64,000 nt of DNA from Chromatiales bacterium. Its GTDB lineage: Bacteria > Pseudomonadota > Gammaproteobacteria > Chromatiales > Chromatiaceae. The notes under the pieces were generated by a model. The model was not told the DNA's origin, ran no database searches, and was given only the letters and a program-made list of their open reading frames with translations. This document shows positions 32,176-44,463 of this stretch, piece after piece (positions within the stretch are counted from its first letter, which is position 1; every line of letters starts with the position of its first letter). Where the stretch lies: NCBI GenBank assembly GCA_024762475.1, contig JANTHJ010000002.1, positions 1-64,000 of the forward strand, read 5' to 3'. A program made the position numbers and the translations under genes.

Positions 32176-32517
32176 ATGACGATGCTGCCCAACTGCCCCC
32201 AATGCAATTCGGAATACACCTACCAGGACGGCGAGCACCTGGTATGCCCGGAGTGCGGCCATGAGTGGCAGCCCCAGGAAGGCGACGAGTCCGACCAGGG
32301 GCCTGCCGTGCGCGATGCAGTGGGCAATCCGCTGCAGGACGGCGACACGGTCACCGTCATCAAGGATCTGAAGGTGAAGGGCTCGTCCAGCGTGGTGAAG
32401 GTGGGCACCAAGGTGAAGAATATCCGCCTGGTCGAGGGCGATCACGACATCGACTGCAAGATCCCCGGCATTGGCGCCATGGGACTCAAGTCGGAGTTCG
32501 TGAAAAAGGTGACCTGA
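32176..32517 (+). CDS. PhnA/YjdM family zinc-ribbon protein
   Basis: [60 protein letters not shown]. Confidence 0.94.
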   Translation: MTMLPNCPQCNSEYTYQDGEHLVCPECGHEWQPQEGDESDQGPAVRDAVGNPLQDGDTVTVIKDLKVKGSSSVVKVGTKVKNIRLVEGDHDIDCKIPGIGAMGLKSEFVKKVT

Positions 32518-32552
32518 ATACCCCTGCACATCGACGCCGCACGGGCGAACCG

Positions 32553-33065
32553 TCAGGCCGCCTGCTCCGCGAGGCGCCGGTAGGTCTCCTGCAGCACCCG
32601 CGCATCACCGCTGGCGCGATGGCGCTTCAACTGCAGTTCCTGCATGACCTGCTCGCGCGTCCGGTCCCAGCTGGCGAGGCGTGGCTCGTCCATGATGCCG
32701 CTGATCGGCTGCAGCTCGAAAGAAGGCTGCAGATGCACGGCATCGTAGAGCTTGCCCAGCCAGCTCATGTCGAACGACCAGGCATCGGTGTAGACGGTCT
32801 TGCCGCGCAGCAGCTCGTTGAGCCGCCAGGCGACCTCCGCTGCCGGCCGTCCATGGGCCTCCAGCGTCGCCCGGCTGATGCCGTGCAGCGCCTCGGCCGA
32901 GGGATTCCAGTGCGTCCAGGATCGCTCCGGCGCCACCAGAAAGCAGTGCGGGGTGCCATCGGCAAGCACGAGGCCGATCTCTATGGGGTAACTCTGCCGG
33001 CCGAAGCCGGAGGCCTCGACATCGAGTACGATGGGTAACATCAGTCGTTCCTTGGGCAATTCCAT
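32553..33065 (-). CDS. 3'-5' exonuclease (DEDD-type) family protein
   Basis: LPIVLDVEASGFGRQSYPIEIGLVLADG; TDAWSFDMSWL. Start 33065 or 33041. Confidence 0.8.
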   Translation of the reverse strand: MELPKERLMLPIVLDVEASGFGRQSYPIEIGLVLADGTPHCFLVAPERSWTHWNPSAEALHGISRATLEAHGRPAAEVAWRLNELLRGKTVYTDAWSFDMSWLGKLYDAVHLQPSFELQPISGIMDEPRLASWDRTREQVMQELQLKRHRASGDARVLQETYRRLAEQAA

Positions 33066-33189
33066 TTCGTTTCTCCCAAGCATAGCGTCCTGAAGGACCA
33101 ATGCTTTAATATGAAAACTACGCTGTAGGATGCGGCGAGGAACGAACCTCATCTGTCCCGTCGGCCATCATAGTTCGACGATCAAATAC

Positions 33190-33269
33190 GTAGCCCGGTA
33201 TAGGCCGCAATCCGGGGAAAGATGCGGTGCGCGCATTCCCGTATTCCGCTTCGCTGCATCCGGGCTACG
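33190..33269. repeat. REP-like imperfect palindrome, copy 1
   Basis: GTAGCCCGG...GCCGCAATCCGGGGAAAGATGCG...CGCATTCCCGTATTCCGCTTCGCTGCATCCGGGCTACG. Confidence 0.8.
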
Positions 33270-33325
33270 GGCCACCCCAAAGACGCATCTGTCTCATCGG
33301 CCGTCAGTGTTACATGATCGAGGGG

Positions 33326-33413
33326 GTAGCCTGGATGAAGGCCGCAGGCCGCAATCCGGGGGAAGATGCGGTGGGCGCATTCCCGTATTCCGCTTCGCTG
33401 TATCCGGGCTACG
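33326..33413. repeat. REP-like imperfect palindrome, copy 2
   Basis: GTAGCCTGGATGAAGGCCGCAGGCCGCAATCCGGGGGAAGATGCG...CGCATTCCCGTATTCCGCTTCGCTGTATCCGGGCTACG. Confidence 0.8.
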
Positions 33414-33444
33414 GACTCTGATGCGGTGAGCTTTGCGAACCGCA

Positions 33445-34467
33445 TCACTTCCGCGCAGGAAGCTGATAGCGCTCCATCAGGTAGCAAAGACAGTCCTGGC
33501 GGATCACCGCGGTATCGCGGGTCAGCATCGAGGGCATCACCGATTGGCGCAGCAACAGCTGTCCATGTGAGACCTCGAAATAGTCCTCGGTCACGTCACG
33601 GTCGTGGTCGTCGCGCACCTGCAGGGGTACGCCGCCCTTCCGGTTGACCCGGCCGAACCGGGTTCCTGGCGGCAGTTCGCGAAAGTTCAGCCGCTCCAGC
33701 TCGGCCAGAAAGTCGATGTCGTAGCCATGCTCGCCGAACCCGAACGAGATCTCCGGTGGCACCTTGACCACCGCCACCGTGTGGAACAGGTCGATGTCGT
33801 GCTCCGGGACGGGGTGGTCGGGCAACTCCGCCAGGTGCAGGCAGGCCTCCAGGTAGTCCTCGGCGTGGTGGGTGCCATATTCCTGGCCTACCTTGCCGCA
33901 TTCCAGGGTGACCGAGGGACCGAGTTCGGCCATTGCCATCGAGGCCACCCCGCGTGGCCGGATGAAATAGACCACTACCCTCGAGAACAGGGTGGCCAGG
34001 TGCAGCGCCTGGCTCTCCAATACGTTGACGCAGGCGTAATGGGGGTTCATTCCCGTGTTGTTGTGCACGTCGACCGAGGCGAAGATGCCGACCGCGCGCA
34101 TCCGCTCGACCACATCGCGCATCGTCTCCGCCTCGGGGCCGGCCGTGATCTCGCCGCCTGGCCAGACACGGTTGAAATCGGGCTGCCCCGGCAGGTGACG
34201 CAGCCCCTCGGCCGCCGCCTCGGTGTTGCCGATGAACAGGCTTAGGGCCCGCGGCAGATCCGGACCCTGTTCGCCCTGATAGCGCTGCAGGACCCGGCGG
34301 ATGGCGTCCCAGCCGGTGGTCTCATTGCCATGCATCAGCACCGAGACGAACAGCGGCGGCGAGCGATCGCCCGGCAGGTGAATCAGGGTAGGACCCCCGA
34401 GGTGGGCATGCAGCTGGGTGGCGTCCACGTGCAACAGGCCTTCGGGCAGGGCGTTCAATTCCTTCAA
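33445..34467 (-). CDS. M14/succinylglutamate desuccinylase-aspartoacylase-like zinc hydrolase
   Basis: LFVSVLMHGNETTGWDAIRR (HxxE), VDVHNNTGMNPHYACV, SVTLECGKVGQEYG. Likely TTG start at 34467 preceded by GAGGA. Confidence 0.85.
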   Translation of the reverse strand: MKELNALPEGLLHVDATQLHAHLGGPTLIHLPGDRSPPLFVSVLMHGNETTGWDAIRRVLQRYQGEQGPDLPRALSLFIGNTEAAAEGLRHLPGQPDFNRVWPGGEITAGPEAETMRDVVERMRAVGIFASVDVHNNTGMNPHYACVNVLESQALHLATLFSRVVVYFIRPRGVASMAMAELGPSVTLECGKVGQEYGTHHAEDYLEACLHLAELPDHPVPEHDIDLFHTVAVVKVPPEISFGFGEHGYDIDFLAELERLNFRELPPGTRFGRVNRKGGVPLQVRDDHDRDVTEDYFEVSHGQLLLRQSVMPSMLTRDTAVIRQDCLCYLMERYQLPARK

Positions 34468-34704
34468 CCTAGAATCCTCAGTTGGACGGCCGCCAGCGTG
34501 CGTATCGCGTGGTTCCCGGCAAGGCATGACGAGGCGGAATAGTTGCTCTATTCCAACGAGTTATAACGCAGCCAGGGGCCGCGCGATGCGTGCGCTGGTG
34601 GTCGTAGCGCGTTTCACCCAACAGGTGAGTCCGGCATTACCCCGGTTCCTATACCACTCATTGTTTTAGGTTTCACTCATAGCGGTCAACTGAGGATTGT
34701 AGGT
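34466..34704. repeat. Pair of ~20-nt inverted repeats flanking the GCS2-M14 intergenic region
   Basis: Left arm AACCTAGAATCCTCAGTTG (34466-34484); right arm CAACTGAGGATTGTAGGTT (34688-34704 region); complementary with one mismatch. Confidence 0.75.
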
Positions 34705-34713
34705 TCAACAGAC

Positions 34714-36129
34714 TCATGGCTTCCACTCGTGTACCGGCCGGCTCCCGGCCTGTCGTTCGGCATAGGCCAGGACCAGTCCCCGCCAGTCCGGGCCATGCTG
34801 GTCGATCCACTGGCGCTGCCAGGCGGCACCGGTCTGGCCCGTGGCCACCCGGCGCTCGATGATCTCCAGCGGGTGATCGATTTCGCCGCCGGGCAGGCCG
34901 ATCGCGGCCAGGCCCTCGCGTGCCCGAGGCAGGAGCTCGTTCAGGATCAGCTCTGCCAGGCCGGTGTGTCGCCCGCGCCATTCGACCTCGGCCGCCAGGC
35001 CATGGCGGGCGGCGCGGTAGAAGTTGTCGCGCGCCTGCTCGAAGGGGATCTCTTTTTCCATCGGCGTCTCGCGCGTGATCAGATAGTGCATCAGGCCGAC
35101 GAAGAACGCGGTATCGGCGACCACGTCCAGCGCCGAGGTAGCGGCCGCCACCACCCGGTGTTCGATCCGGTAATGCGGCTGCCCCTGTTCGTCGAAGCCC
35201 ACCAGGGGCCGGTTCCAGCGCCAGATAGTCCCATTGTGCAGACGCAGGTGGGCAAGCGCCTCGGGTGGGGTGTCCATCAGATCCGGCAGCAGTACCGGGT
35301 AGCGTTCCAGGTTCGCCAGAAAGCCTTCGAGCAGGCTCTCCCGTGCATAGCGGACGCCGAAGGTGACGCGCCGCGAATAGTCGGATGCCCCTACCGCCAC
35401 CGCCTGCTCGAACACCGGGATACGGGTCTCCTCCCACAGCCGGTGCTGCAGGAAGAAAGGGGAATTGGCGCCGATGGCCACCATTGGCGCAGAAAGAATC
35501 TTGGCGCCGTTAAAGGCACGTACCGCCTGCTCACTTCCCACCTGCAGATGCAACTGCAGCGAGGTGGCCGCGGACTCGAGCATGACGTCGTCGTGGGAAT
35601 GCCGCAGCACCTCCGTCCCCTCGATCCGCAGCTCGATAGGGGCACCCTCGCGCAGCCGGAAAACCTGTTCGTTGAGGGCCCGATAGCGAGCCAGCGGCGA
35701 GATGTTGCCCAGGTGCAGATGCTCCCGCCCCACAGTGGGCAGAATGCCGATGCTCAGCGCCTGCATCTGCAATGCCCGCGCCGCGGCCTCACAGCGCCCC
35801 CAGCGCCCTTGCAGGGATGCGCGCATGCACTCGAACATGCCAGGGCCGAATTCGATGGGGTCGTTGTTGATCTCGAAGTTGAACCTGGCCAACTCCGGCA
35901 CCACCAACGGGTCGCCCAGTTCACGCAGGAAGGCCTGATTGTGGGGCGCGGGCTGCCCCTCGGCATCGATCAGCCATCCTTCCAGCTCGAAGCCCAGGCG
36001 ATAGCCGCTGCCACGCAGGCGGCCCTGCCGCTCCCACTCCGCCAGCAGCGCGGTCTCCTGACGCAGCCGCCGCTCGAACTCTGCGAAGGCCTCGGGGGTG
36101 AACTGAACCTGGTGGATCTCCTGTCCCAT
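34714..36129 (-). CDS. Glutamate-cysteine ligase family 2 (GCS2)-like protein
   Basis: GFELEGWLID, NFEINNDPIEFGPGMF, ESAATSLQLHLQV. Confidence 0.88.
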   Translation of the reverse strand: MGQEIHQVQFTPEAFAEFERRLRQETALLAEWERQGRLRGSGYRLGFELEGWLIDAEGQPAPHNQAFLRELGDPLVVPELARFNFEINNDPIEFGPGMFECMRASLQGRWGRCEAAARALQMQALSIGILPTVGREHLHLGNISPLARYRALNEQVFRLREGAPIELRIEGTEVLRHSHDDVMLESAATSLQLHLQVGSEQAVRAFNGAKILSAPMVAIGANSPFFLQHRLWEETRIPVFEQAVAVGASDYSRRVTFGVRYARESLLEGFLANLERYPVLLPDLMDTPPEALAHLRLHNGTIWRWNRPLVGFDEQGQPHYRIEHRVVAAATSALDVVADTAFFVGLMHYLITRETPMEKEIPFEQARDNFYRAARHGLAAEVEWRGRHTGLAELILNELLPRAREGLAAIGLPGGEIDHPLEIIERRVATGQTGAAWQRQWIDQHGPDWRGLVLAYAERQAGSRPVHEWKP

Positions 36130-36141
36130 CCGGCGAGCTTA

Positions 36142-36864
<723 letters not shown>

Positions 36865-38166
36865 CTATTTCTTGAGGCGATATTCGGCCGAGCGCGCATG
36901 GGCCTCCAGACCCTCACCGCGTGCCAGTATCGAGGCGGTGCGTCCCAGGGTGTCAGCGCCCTGCGCCGAGACCATGATCAGGCTGGAGCGCTTCTGAAAG
37001 TCATAGACCCCGAGCGGTGAGCTGAAGCGGGCGGTACGCGAGGTGGGCAGTACATGATTGGGCCCCGCGCAATAGTCGCCCAGTGGCTCGGAGGTATGAC
37101 GCCCCATGAAGATGGCGCCGGCATGCCGGATCTTCTCGGCAAAGGCCTGCGGGTTCTCCACCGACAGTTCCAGGTGTTCGGGCGCGATGTGATTGGCCAC
37201 CTCGGCGGCCTGGTCCAGATCCCGACAGTGGATCAGGGCCCCGCGGCTGCGCAGCGCCGTGGCGATGATCTCGCGCCGCTGCATGGTCGGCAGCAGGCGA
37301 TCGATACTCGCCTCGACCTGCGCCAGGAAATCGGCATCCGGACACAGCAGGATGGACTGGGCATCCTCGTCGTGCTCGGCCTGCGAGAAGAGGTCCATGG
37401 CCACCCAATCCGGGTCGCTCAGGCCGTCGCAGATCACCAGGATCTCGGAAGGACCGGCCACCATGTCGATCCCCACCTGGCCGAACACCGCGCGCTTCGC
37501 GGTGGCCACATAGATGTTGCCTGGGCCCACGACCTTGTCCACCGCCGGTACCGTCTCGGTGCCATAGGCCAGGGCCGCCACCGCCTGGGCGCCGCCCACC
37601 GCGAACACCTTGTCCACCCCGCACTCGTGCGCCGCAGCCAGCACCAGCTCGTTGAACGCCCCGCCCGGGGTGGGTACCACCATCACCAGCTCTTTCACAC
37701 CAGCGACCTTGGCCGGCAGGGCGTTCATCAGTACCGATGAGGGATAGGCCGCCTTGCCCCCCGGCACATACAAACCGACCCGATCGAGAGGCGTCACCTT
37801 CTGACCCAGGACGGTACCATCCTCCTCGGCGTACTCCCAGCTCACCAGCAACTGGTGTTCCGCGTAGGCGCGGATGCGGTTCGCTGCATGCTGCAGTGCC
37901 TGCTGCTGCTCGGCGGAGATGCGCTGCCAGGCCTCTTCCAGGCGCGAAACCGGCACCTCCAGATCCGCTGCCGAGCCGGGCTGCCAGCCGTCGAAGCGGC
38001 CGGTGTAGTCCACCAGCGCCGCGTCACCGCGCGTACGGATATCGGCGATCACCTCCTGAACGACCTGATTCACACCCGTATCCGAGACCGAATCCCAGGC
38101 CAGCAGCGCATCGAGCCGCTGCAGAAAGTCATCGTCGGACGTATCCAGTTTGCGTATCTCAGCCAT
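36865..38166 (-). CDS. hisD: Histidinol dehydrogenase
   Basis: [53 protein letters not shown]. Confidence 0.98.
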   Translation of the reverse strand: MAEIRKLDTSDDDFLQRLDALLAWDSVSDTGVNQVVQEVIADIRTRGDAALVDYTGRFDGWQPGSAADLEVPVSRLEEAWQRISAEQQQALQHAANRIRAYAEHQLLVSWEYAEEDGTVLGQKVTPLDRVGLYVPGGKAAYPSSVLMNALPAKVAGVKELVMVVPTPGGAFNELVLAAAHECGVDKVFAVGGAQAVAALAYGTETVPAVDKVVGPGNIYVATAKRAVFGQVGIDMVAGPSEILVICDGLSDPDWVAMDLFSQAEHDEDAQSILLCPDADFLAQVEASIDRLLPTMQRREIIATALRSRGALIHCRDLDQAAEVANHIAPEHLELSVENPQAFAEKIRHAGAIFMGRHTSEPLGDYCAGPNHVLPTSRTARFSSPLGVYDFQKRSSLIMVSAQGADTLGRTASILARGEGLEAHARSAEYRLKK

Positions 38167-38220
38167 TGATCCAGTACCTGATTCTGCTGCTTCAAATAGT
38201 CGCTAAGAAAGGTGGGTAGG

Positions 38221-38354
38221 TTTTTCACCACAAAGGGCACAAAGAAAACAAAGGCTTGAATGTAGAGAACACCTAACCGCGAAGGACGCCAAGGTACGCA
38301 AAGGTCTTCTTTTTGGCCATTGTCACTTTCAATTTCTTTGCGGTCCTATGCGAT
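38221..38354. repeat. CACAAAG/CGCAAAGG-type repeat between hisG and hisD
   Basis: TTTTTCACCACAAAGGGCACAAAGAAAACAAAGG, then AACCGCGAAGGACGCCAAGGTACGCAAAGG and inverted TTTCTTTGCGGTCCTATGCG. Confidence 0.7.
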
Positions 38355-38371
38355 CGGGGTCTTCCACCTCC

Positions 38372-38447
38372 GTAGCCCGGAGGAAGGCCGCAGGCCGTAG
38401 TCCGGGGAACGGCCTCCCGGATTCCGCTGCGCTCCATCCGGGCTACG
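38372..38447. repeat. REP-like imperfect palindrome, copy 3
   Basis: GTAGCCCGGAGGAAGGCCGCAGGCCGTAGTCCGGGG...CCCGGATTCCGCTGCGCTCCATCCGGGCTACG. Confidence 0.8.
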
Positions 38448-39099
38448 ATCCTTCTCGCCTCTCCCCTTCCACCGCCTCGCGCAGTCGCTGCACCAGCGCG
38501 GCGCAGTCGGCGTGTTTCATCTTCCACGAGGCCTTGTTGACCACCAGCCGGGAGCTGATGTCGTGCATGAACTCCAGTGGCACCAGGCCATTGGCCTTGA
38601 GGGTGTTACCCGATTCCACCAGGTCGACGATGATGTCGGAGAGCCCCACGATGGGGGCCAGCTCCATGGAGCCATACAGCTTGATCACCTCGACCTGCTG
38701 CCCGCGGGCGGCGAAGAACTCGCGCGCGGCGCGCACATACTTGGTCGCCACCCGCAGGCGCCGCGGGGTCAGGTCGGCATCGGGATAGCCGGCGACCCAC
38801 ATCTGGCAGCGGGCGATGCGCAAGTCCAGCGGCTCGTACAGGCCCTCGCCACCGTGTTCGGTGAGGATGTCCTTGCCCGTCACACCAAAGTCTGCCGCAC
38901 CCCACTGCACATAGGTCGGCACATCGGTGGCACGGATCAGCACCAGCTTGACGTTGTCGTGGTTGGTGTCGAGGATCAGCTTGCGGGTCTTGTCCGCATC
39001 CTCAGCGGGCTCGATACCGGCACGCGCCAGCAGTGGCAGCGTGTCCTTGAAGATCCGACCCTTGGACAGGGCAATGGTGACAGGTGCGGAAAATTTCAT
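38443..39099 (-). CDS. hisG: ATP phosphoribosyltransferase (short form)
   Basis: [36 protein letters not shown]. Confidence 0.97.
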   Translation of the reverse strand: MKFSAPVTIALSKGRIFKDTLPLLARAGIEPAEDADKTRKLILDTNHDNVKLVLIRATDVPTYVQWGAADFGVTGKDILTEHGGEGLYEPLDLRIARCQMWVAGYPDADLTPRRLRVATKYVRAAREFFAARGQQVEVIKLYGSMELAPIVGLSDIIVDLVESGNTLKANGLVPLEFMHDISSRLVVNKASWKMKHADCAALVQRLREAVEGERREGS

Positions 39100-39108
39100 G
39101 ACCAGCCC

Positions 39109-40551
<1,443 letters not shown>

Positions 40552-40729
40552 TCAGCAGGATGCCGCCTTCCTGTTCGTTTGGGAGGTACCTCCTGGCGAT
40601 CTCACGCAGGGGGCGGTTGAGCCCCGCGAAACCCACCACCGGGCACGGCAACGGATCGGTTTCGTGGAACCTGACGCGCCCTCCATGGTTTTCCATGATC
40701 AGGGGCGTGGGCCAGCCCCCCCATGAAAG

Positions 40730-41038
40730 TCAGTCGTTGCGGGCGACCCCCAGCAAGGACGTCACATTGGACAGTTCGGCCAGCTCTACCAGATTCTGGG
40801 GCACATCCTCGAGCACCAGACGGTGCGAACAGGCGCGGGCAAGGCCCACCGCCTCCAGCAGCAGGGCCAGGGCCGCGCTGTTCGACTGACGCACCTCGCG
40901 CAACGACAGGGTGACCGAGGAATCGCGCCGGATGATCTGACGCAGCCGCTCCCAGATCGGCGGCACGCTGCCGAAGTTCAGTACGCCGACCAGGGCAACG
41001 ATCCCATCACGCTCTTCGCGCAGGGTCGCTTCCGCCAT
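40730..41038 (-). CDS. mlaB: STAS-domain protein, MlaB-like
   Basis: STAS pattern (VTLSLREVRQSNSAALALLLEAV) downstream of mlaC. Confidence 0.88.
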   Translation of the reverse strand: MAEATLREERDGIVALVGVLNFGSVPPIWERLRQIIRRDSSVTLSLREVRQSNSAALALLLEAVGLARACSHRLVLEDVPQNLVELAELSNVTSLLGVARND

Positions 41039-41712
41039 CAGGCGGCATCCTTCTTCTTGTTGGAGTCCGCATTCTTCCCGGCCAGGGCCTGGATCAGATA
41101 CTCGATCCCGGCATGCATTCGCTGCGCGGCATTCTTCTCCTGCGTCGCTCCCTCACGGATCAGGCGCGCAAAACTGCTGCGGTAGTTGGTCACCAGGCTG
41201 ACACCGTCCACCACCACGTCGTACACCAGCCACTCCCCACGCTGGTCGTCCCAGCGCAGCCGGTAGTTGATGGGGATCGGCGGACCGCCCTCGTTTCTCA
41301 CCCGGGTCTGCACGGTCACCCTTTGCGCCCCGCCTGCCCGCCGAACGGGCAGATACTCAATCTCCTGACCCGTGTACGCCAGGAGCGCCGTAGCATAGGT
41401 GCGCACCAGCATCTCGCGGAATTCGCTCACCAGCCGCTGCTGCTGGTCGGGACTGGCCTTGCGCCAATAGCGGCCCATCGCCGAGCGGGTCATGGCGGTA
41501 AAGTCGAAATGCGGCAGCACCGTATCCTTGACCAGGCCGTAAAGCAGCGAAGGGTCAGCGTCGAGCTCGGTCTTGCGCTCGGTAACCTGGGCCAGCACCC
41601 GGTCCGCTGTCGCCTTGACCACGCTCTGTGGATCTGGCTGCTCCGCCAGGGCCAGCACCGGCATGGCAACGATCGACAACAACAGTATGGCGACCTTGAT
41701 CATGTCCTTCAT
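41038..41712 (-). CDS. mlaC: Phospholipid-binding protein MlaC
   Basis: LPHFDFTAMTRSAMGRYWRKASPDQQQRLVSEFREMLVRTYATAL. Confidence 0.95.
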   Translation of the reverse strand: MKDMIKVAILLLSIVAMPVLALAEQPDPQSVVKATADRVLAQVTERKTELDADPSLLYGLVKDTVLPHFDFTAMTRSAMGRYWRKASPDQQQRLVSEFREMLVRTYATALLAYTGQEIEYLPVRRAGGAQRVTVQTRVRNEGGPPIPINYRLRWDDQRGEWLVYDVVVDGVSLVTNYRSSFARLIREGATQEKNAAQRMHAGIEYLIQALAGKNADSNKKKDAA

Positions 41713-42185
41713 TTACTTGCTCCTTCCTGTCCCTTGCCGAAGATGAACTGCCCGACCACCTCTTCCAGCACCAGCGCAGACTGGGTGATGGTAATCTCGC
41801 TGTCGTTCTTCAACGTACTCTCACTGCCACCGGGGTCGATCCCGACGTACTGTTCGCCCAACAGGCCCGCGGTGAGGATCTTGGCGAAACTGTCATCCGG
41901 GATCTTGCCCAGATACTGCGCCTGGACTCCCATCACCACCACCGCACGGAAGTCGTCCGGATCGTAACGGATGTCCTGCACCCGCCCGACCTCGACACCG
42001 GCGATCGTCACCGGCGCCTTGACCTTGAGGCCACCGATGTTGTCGAAGCGCGCGATCACCCGGAAGGTGTCGCCACTGTAGGCCGTGCCCAGGTTGCTGA
42101 TCTGCATCGCCAGCAGGAACAGCGCCGCGAATCCGATCGCCATGAAGACGCCGACCCATATCTCGATTTGTCTCTTCTTATTCAT
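41709..42185 (-). CDS. mlaD: MCE-domain protein MlaD
   Basis: EIWVGVFMAIGFAALFLLAMQISNL; IGGLKVKAPVTIAGVEVGRV. Confidence 0.96.
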   Translation of the reverse strand: MNKKRQIEIWVGVFMAIGFAALFLLAMQISNLGTAYSGDTFRVIARFDNIGGLKVKAPVTIAGVEVGRVQDIRYDPDDFRAVVVMGVQAQYLGKIPDDSFAKILTAGLLGEQYVGIDPGGSESTLKNDSEITITQSALVLEEVVGQFIFGKGQEGASK

Positions 42186-42211
42186 TAGGGTTCCTTAGAG
42201 TCTCGCGCGCA

Positions 42212-42988
42212 TCAGCCGAACATCAACGCGGTGAGCACAAAATCCAGTCCCAGCACCGCCAACGAGGAATGCACCACCGTGCGGGTGGTGGCACGGCTGA
42301 CCCCTTCGGAGGTGGGCAGGCAGTCGTAGCCCTGGAAGACGGCGATCCAGGTGCAGACGAAGCCGAACACCACCGACTTGATCACGCCATTGACCACGTC
42401 ATCATGGAAATCGATGCCTTCCTGCATGCCGTTCCAGAAGGCCGCCTGGTCGACACCCAGCAGGCCACCGCCGACCATCCAACCCCCGAGCACGCCCAGA
42501 CAACTGAATATCGCGGCCAGCAGCGGCACCGAGACCAGGCCGGCAAAGAAGCGGGGCGCCAACACCCGGTGCTCGGGATTGACCGCCATCATCTCCAGCC
42601 CGGAGAGCTGTTCGGTGGCCTTCATCAGTCCGATCTCGGCGGTCAGGGCGGACCCGGCGCGACCAGCGAACAGCAGGGCCGTGAGTACCGGACCCAGCTC
42701 GCGCACCAGGGAGGCCGCCACCATGAAGCCAAGGGCCGTCTCGCCGCCGAAGCGCGACAACACATTGTAGCCCTGCAGGCCCAGTACCATACCGACGAAC
42801 AGACCGGCCACGGCAATGATCAAAATGGTCAGCACCCCGACCGAGTAGAGCTGATCCACCAGCAGACGCGGACGTCGCAGGATGTCCAGCAGCCCGCGCA
42901 GCAGGGGAAAGAGCAGCAGATGGGCGCGCCCCAAACGGGTCAGAGACTCCATCCCCCAGGCGCCCAGAGAGGCGAACAGGTTCAGCAT
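42212..42988 (-). CDS. mlaE: MlaE permease
   Basis: [43 protein letters not shown]. Confidence 0.97.
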   Translation of the reverse strand: MLNLFASLGAWGMESLTRLGRAHLLLFPLLRGLLDILRRPRLLVDQLYSVGVLTILIIAVAGLFVGMVLGLQGYNVLSRFGGETALGFMVAASLVRELGPVLTALLFAGRAGSALTAEIGLMKATEQLSGLEMMAVNPEHRVLAPRFFAGLVSVPLLAAIFSCLGVLGGWMVGGGLLGVDQAAFWNGMQEGIDFHDDVVNGVIKSVVFGFVCTWIAVFQGYDCLPTSEGVSRATTRTVVHSSLAVLGLDFVLTALMFG

Positions 42989-43818
42989 TGCGCGCCCTCC
43001 AGCAGGTCTTCGGACAATGCCGGCGCCGGGTAGTGGAAAGGTACCGGGCCGTCCGGCAGGCCGTTGATGAACTGCCGGGTCCAGTCGCTGCCTCCCTCGC
43101 CGAGTTGTTCGGGCGTGCCCGATTCCACCACCCGGCCATCGGAGATCACATACACCCTGTCGGCGATCTGCAGGGTCTCTGCCACATCGTGGGACACCAT
43201 GATGCTGGTCAGGTGGGCGGCATCATTGAGCTGGCGGATCAGCTGCACCAGCACGCCCATGGAGATGGGGTCCTGGCCGGTGAAGGGCTCGTCGTACATG
43301 ATCATCATCGGGTCCAGCGCGATCGCGCGTGCCAGCGCCACCCGCCGCGCCATGCCGCCCGAGAGCTGCGAGGGCATCAGATCGCGGGCCCCGCGCAGTC
43401 CCACCGCCTCGAGCTTGAGCAGCACCAGCTTGCGGATCATCGACTCGGTCAGGCGGGTGTGCTCGCGCAGCGGAAACGCCACGTTCTCGAACACGCTCAG
43501 ATCGGTCAGCAGGGCACCACTCTGAAAAAGCATCCCCATGCGCATCCGCAGGCGATACAGCTCCGCGGTGGACAGGGCGTGGACGTTCTGCCCATCCACC
43601 TCCACGGTCCCCTCGTCCGGCACCAATTGGCCCCCGATCAACTTCAGCAGGGTGGTCTTGCCGGTCCCCGACGGACCCATGATGGCGGTGATGCGATCGC
43701 GGGGGATGTCGATGTCCAGGCCATCGAAGATCCAGCGCTCGCCACGCCGAAAACGCAGGCCGCGAATTCGCACCAGGGATCGATCGGATTCTGTGGCTGA
43801 CTGTTGCATGGTCTCCAT
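42982..43818 (-). CDS. mlaF: MlaF ATP-binding protein
   Basis: Walker [14 protein letters not shown], signature [14 protein letters not shown], Walker B MIMYDEPF. Confidence 0.97.
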   Translation of the reverse strand: METMQQSATESDRSLVRIRGLRFRRGERWIFDGLDIDIPRDRITAIMGPSGTGKTTLLKLIGGQLVPDEGTVEVDGQNVHALSTAELYRLRMRMGMLFQSGALLTDLSVFENVAFPLREHTRLTESMIRKLVLLKLEAVGLRGARDLMPSQLSGGMARRVALARAIALDPMMIMYDEPFTGQDPISMGVLVQLIRQLNDAAHLTSIMVSHDVAETLQIADRVYVISDGRVVESGTPEQLGEGGSDWTRQFINGLPDGPVPFHYPAPALSEDLLEGAQC

Positions 43819-43871
43819 CCCGGTCCGGCCGGGTCGCAAGCGCGCAATTCTCGGTGGGGGCGATCGGCCGG

Positions 43872-44429
43872 TCAAGCAATACCGAGCAGCTCGCACAGGG
43901 TCCGCAGCTCCCCGAGGCGCGCCGGATTCGGATCATCGATGACCAGGGCCTGCACGCTGGCGGGCAGGCCGTCCAGCTCACCGCGAAGTTGCCTCAGACC
44001 CCGCCCGGCTGTCCGCAGACACACCAGGCGCTTCCGTCCCTGGCTATCGACCCATACACGCTGATCTTGAATACGCCATATTGGAACGCCCTGCGCCGCC
44101 ACCGGGCGATCGCCGGCATCGAGGATCGCGCCCACCTGCCCGCCGAAAATCTCGAGTCGCTCGCCCGCGGCAGGCGACGACTCGGCATTCGGCCACTCGA
44201 GATAGAACCGGAACCAGGACGGACAGTCCTCAAGCCATTCGGTCAACTCGTCCGGTGACAGGGCCAGCCAATCTTCAGCGGGCAGCAGCAGACAGCCCGC
44301 CTCGTTGGCATAGTAGGCGAATTGCCACTCGGCCGGCAGATCCTCGGGAAAATAGTCTCCCTCCCATTCCGGGTGCGGCCAGCCCCGGAGTCCGAGCAGC
44401 AGTCGGCCATCCTCGGTATCATCGGTCAT
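43872..44429 (-). CDS. Conserved-looking hypothetical protein, DUF72-like N-terminal motif
   Basis: LLLGLRGWPHPEWEGDYFPEDLPAEWQFAYYANEAGCLLLP; no other recognised domain. Confidence 0.6.
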   Translation of the reverse strand: MTDDTEDGRLLLGLRGWPHPEWEGDYFPEDLPAEWQFAYYANEAGCLLLPAEDWLALSPDELTEWLEDCPSWFRFYLEWPNAESSPAAGERLEIFGGQVGAILDAGDRPVAAQGVPIWRIQDQRVWVDSQGRKRLVCLRTAGRGLRQLRGELDGLPASVQALVIDDPNPARLGELRTLCELLGIA

Positions 44430-44463
44430 CGTCGCGGGGATCTCCCAATTACGGGGACACAGC

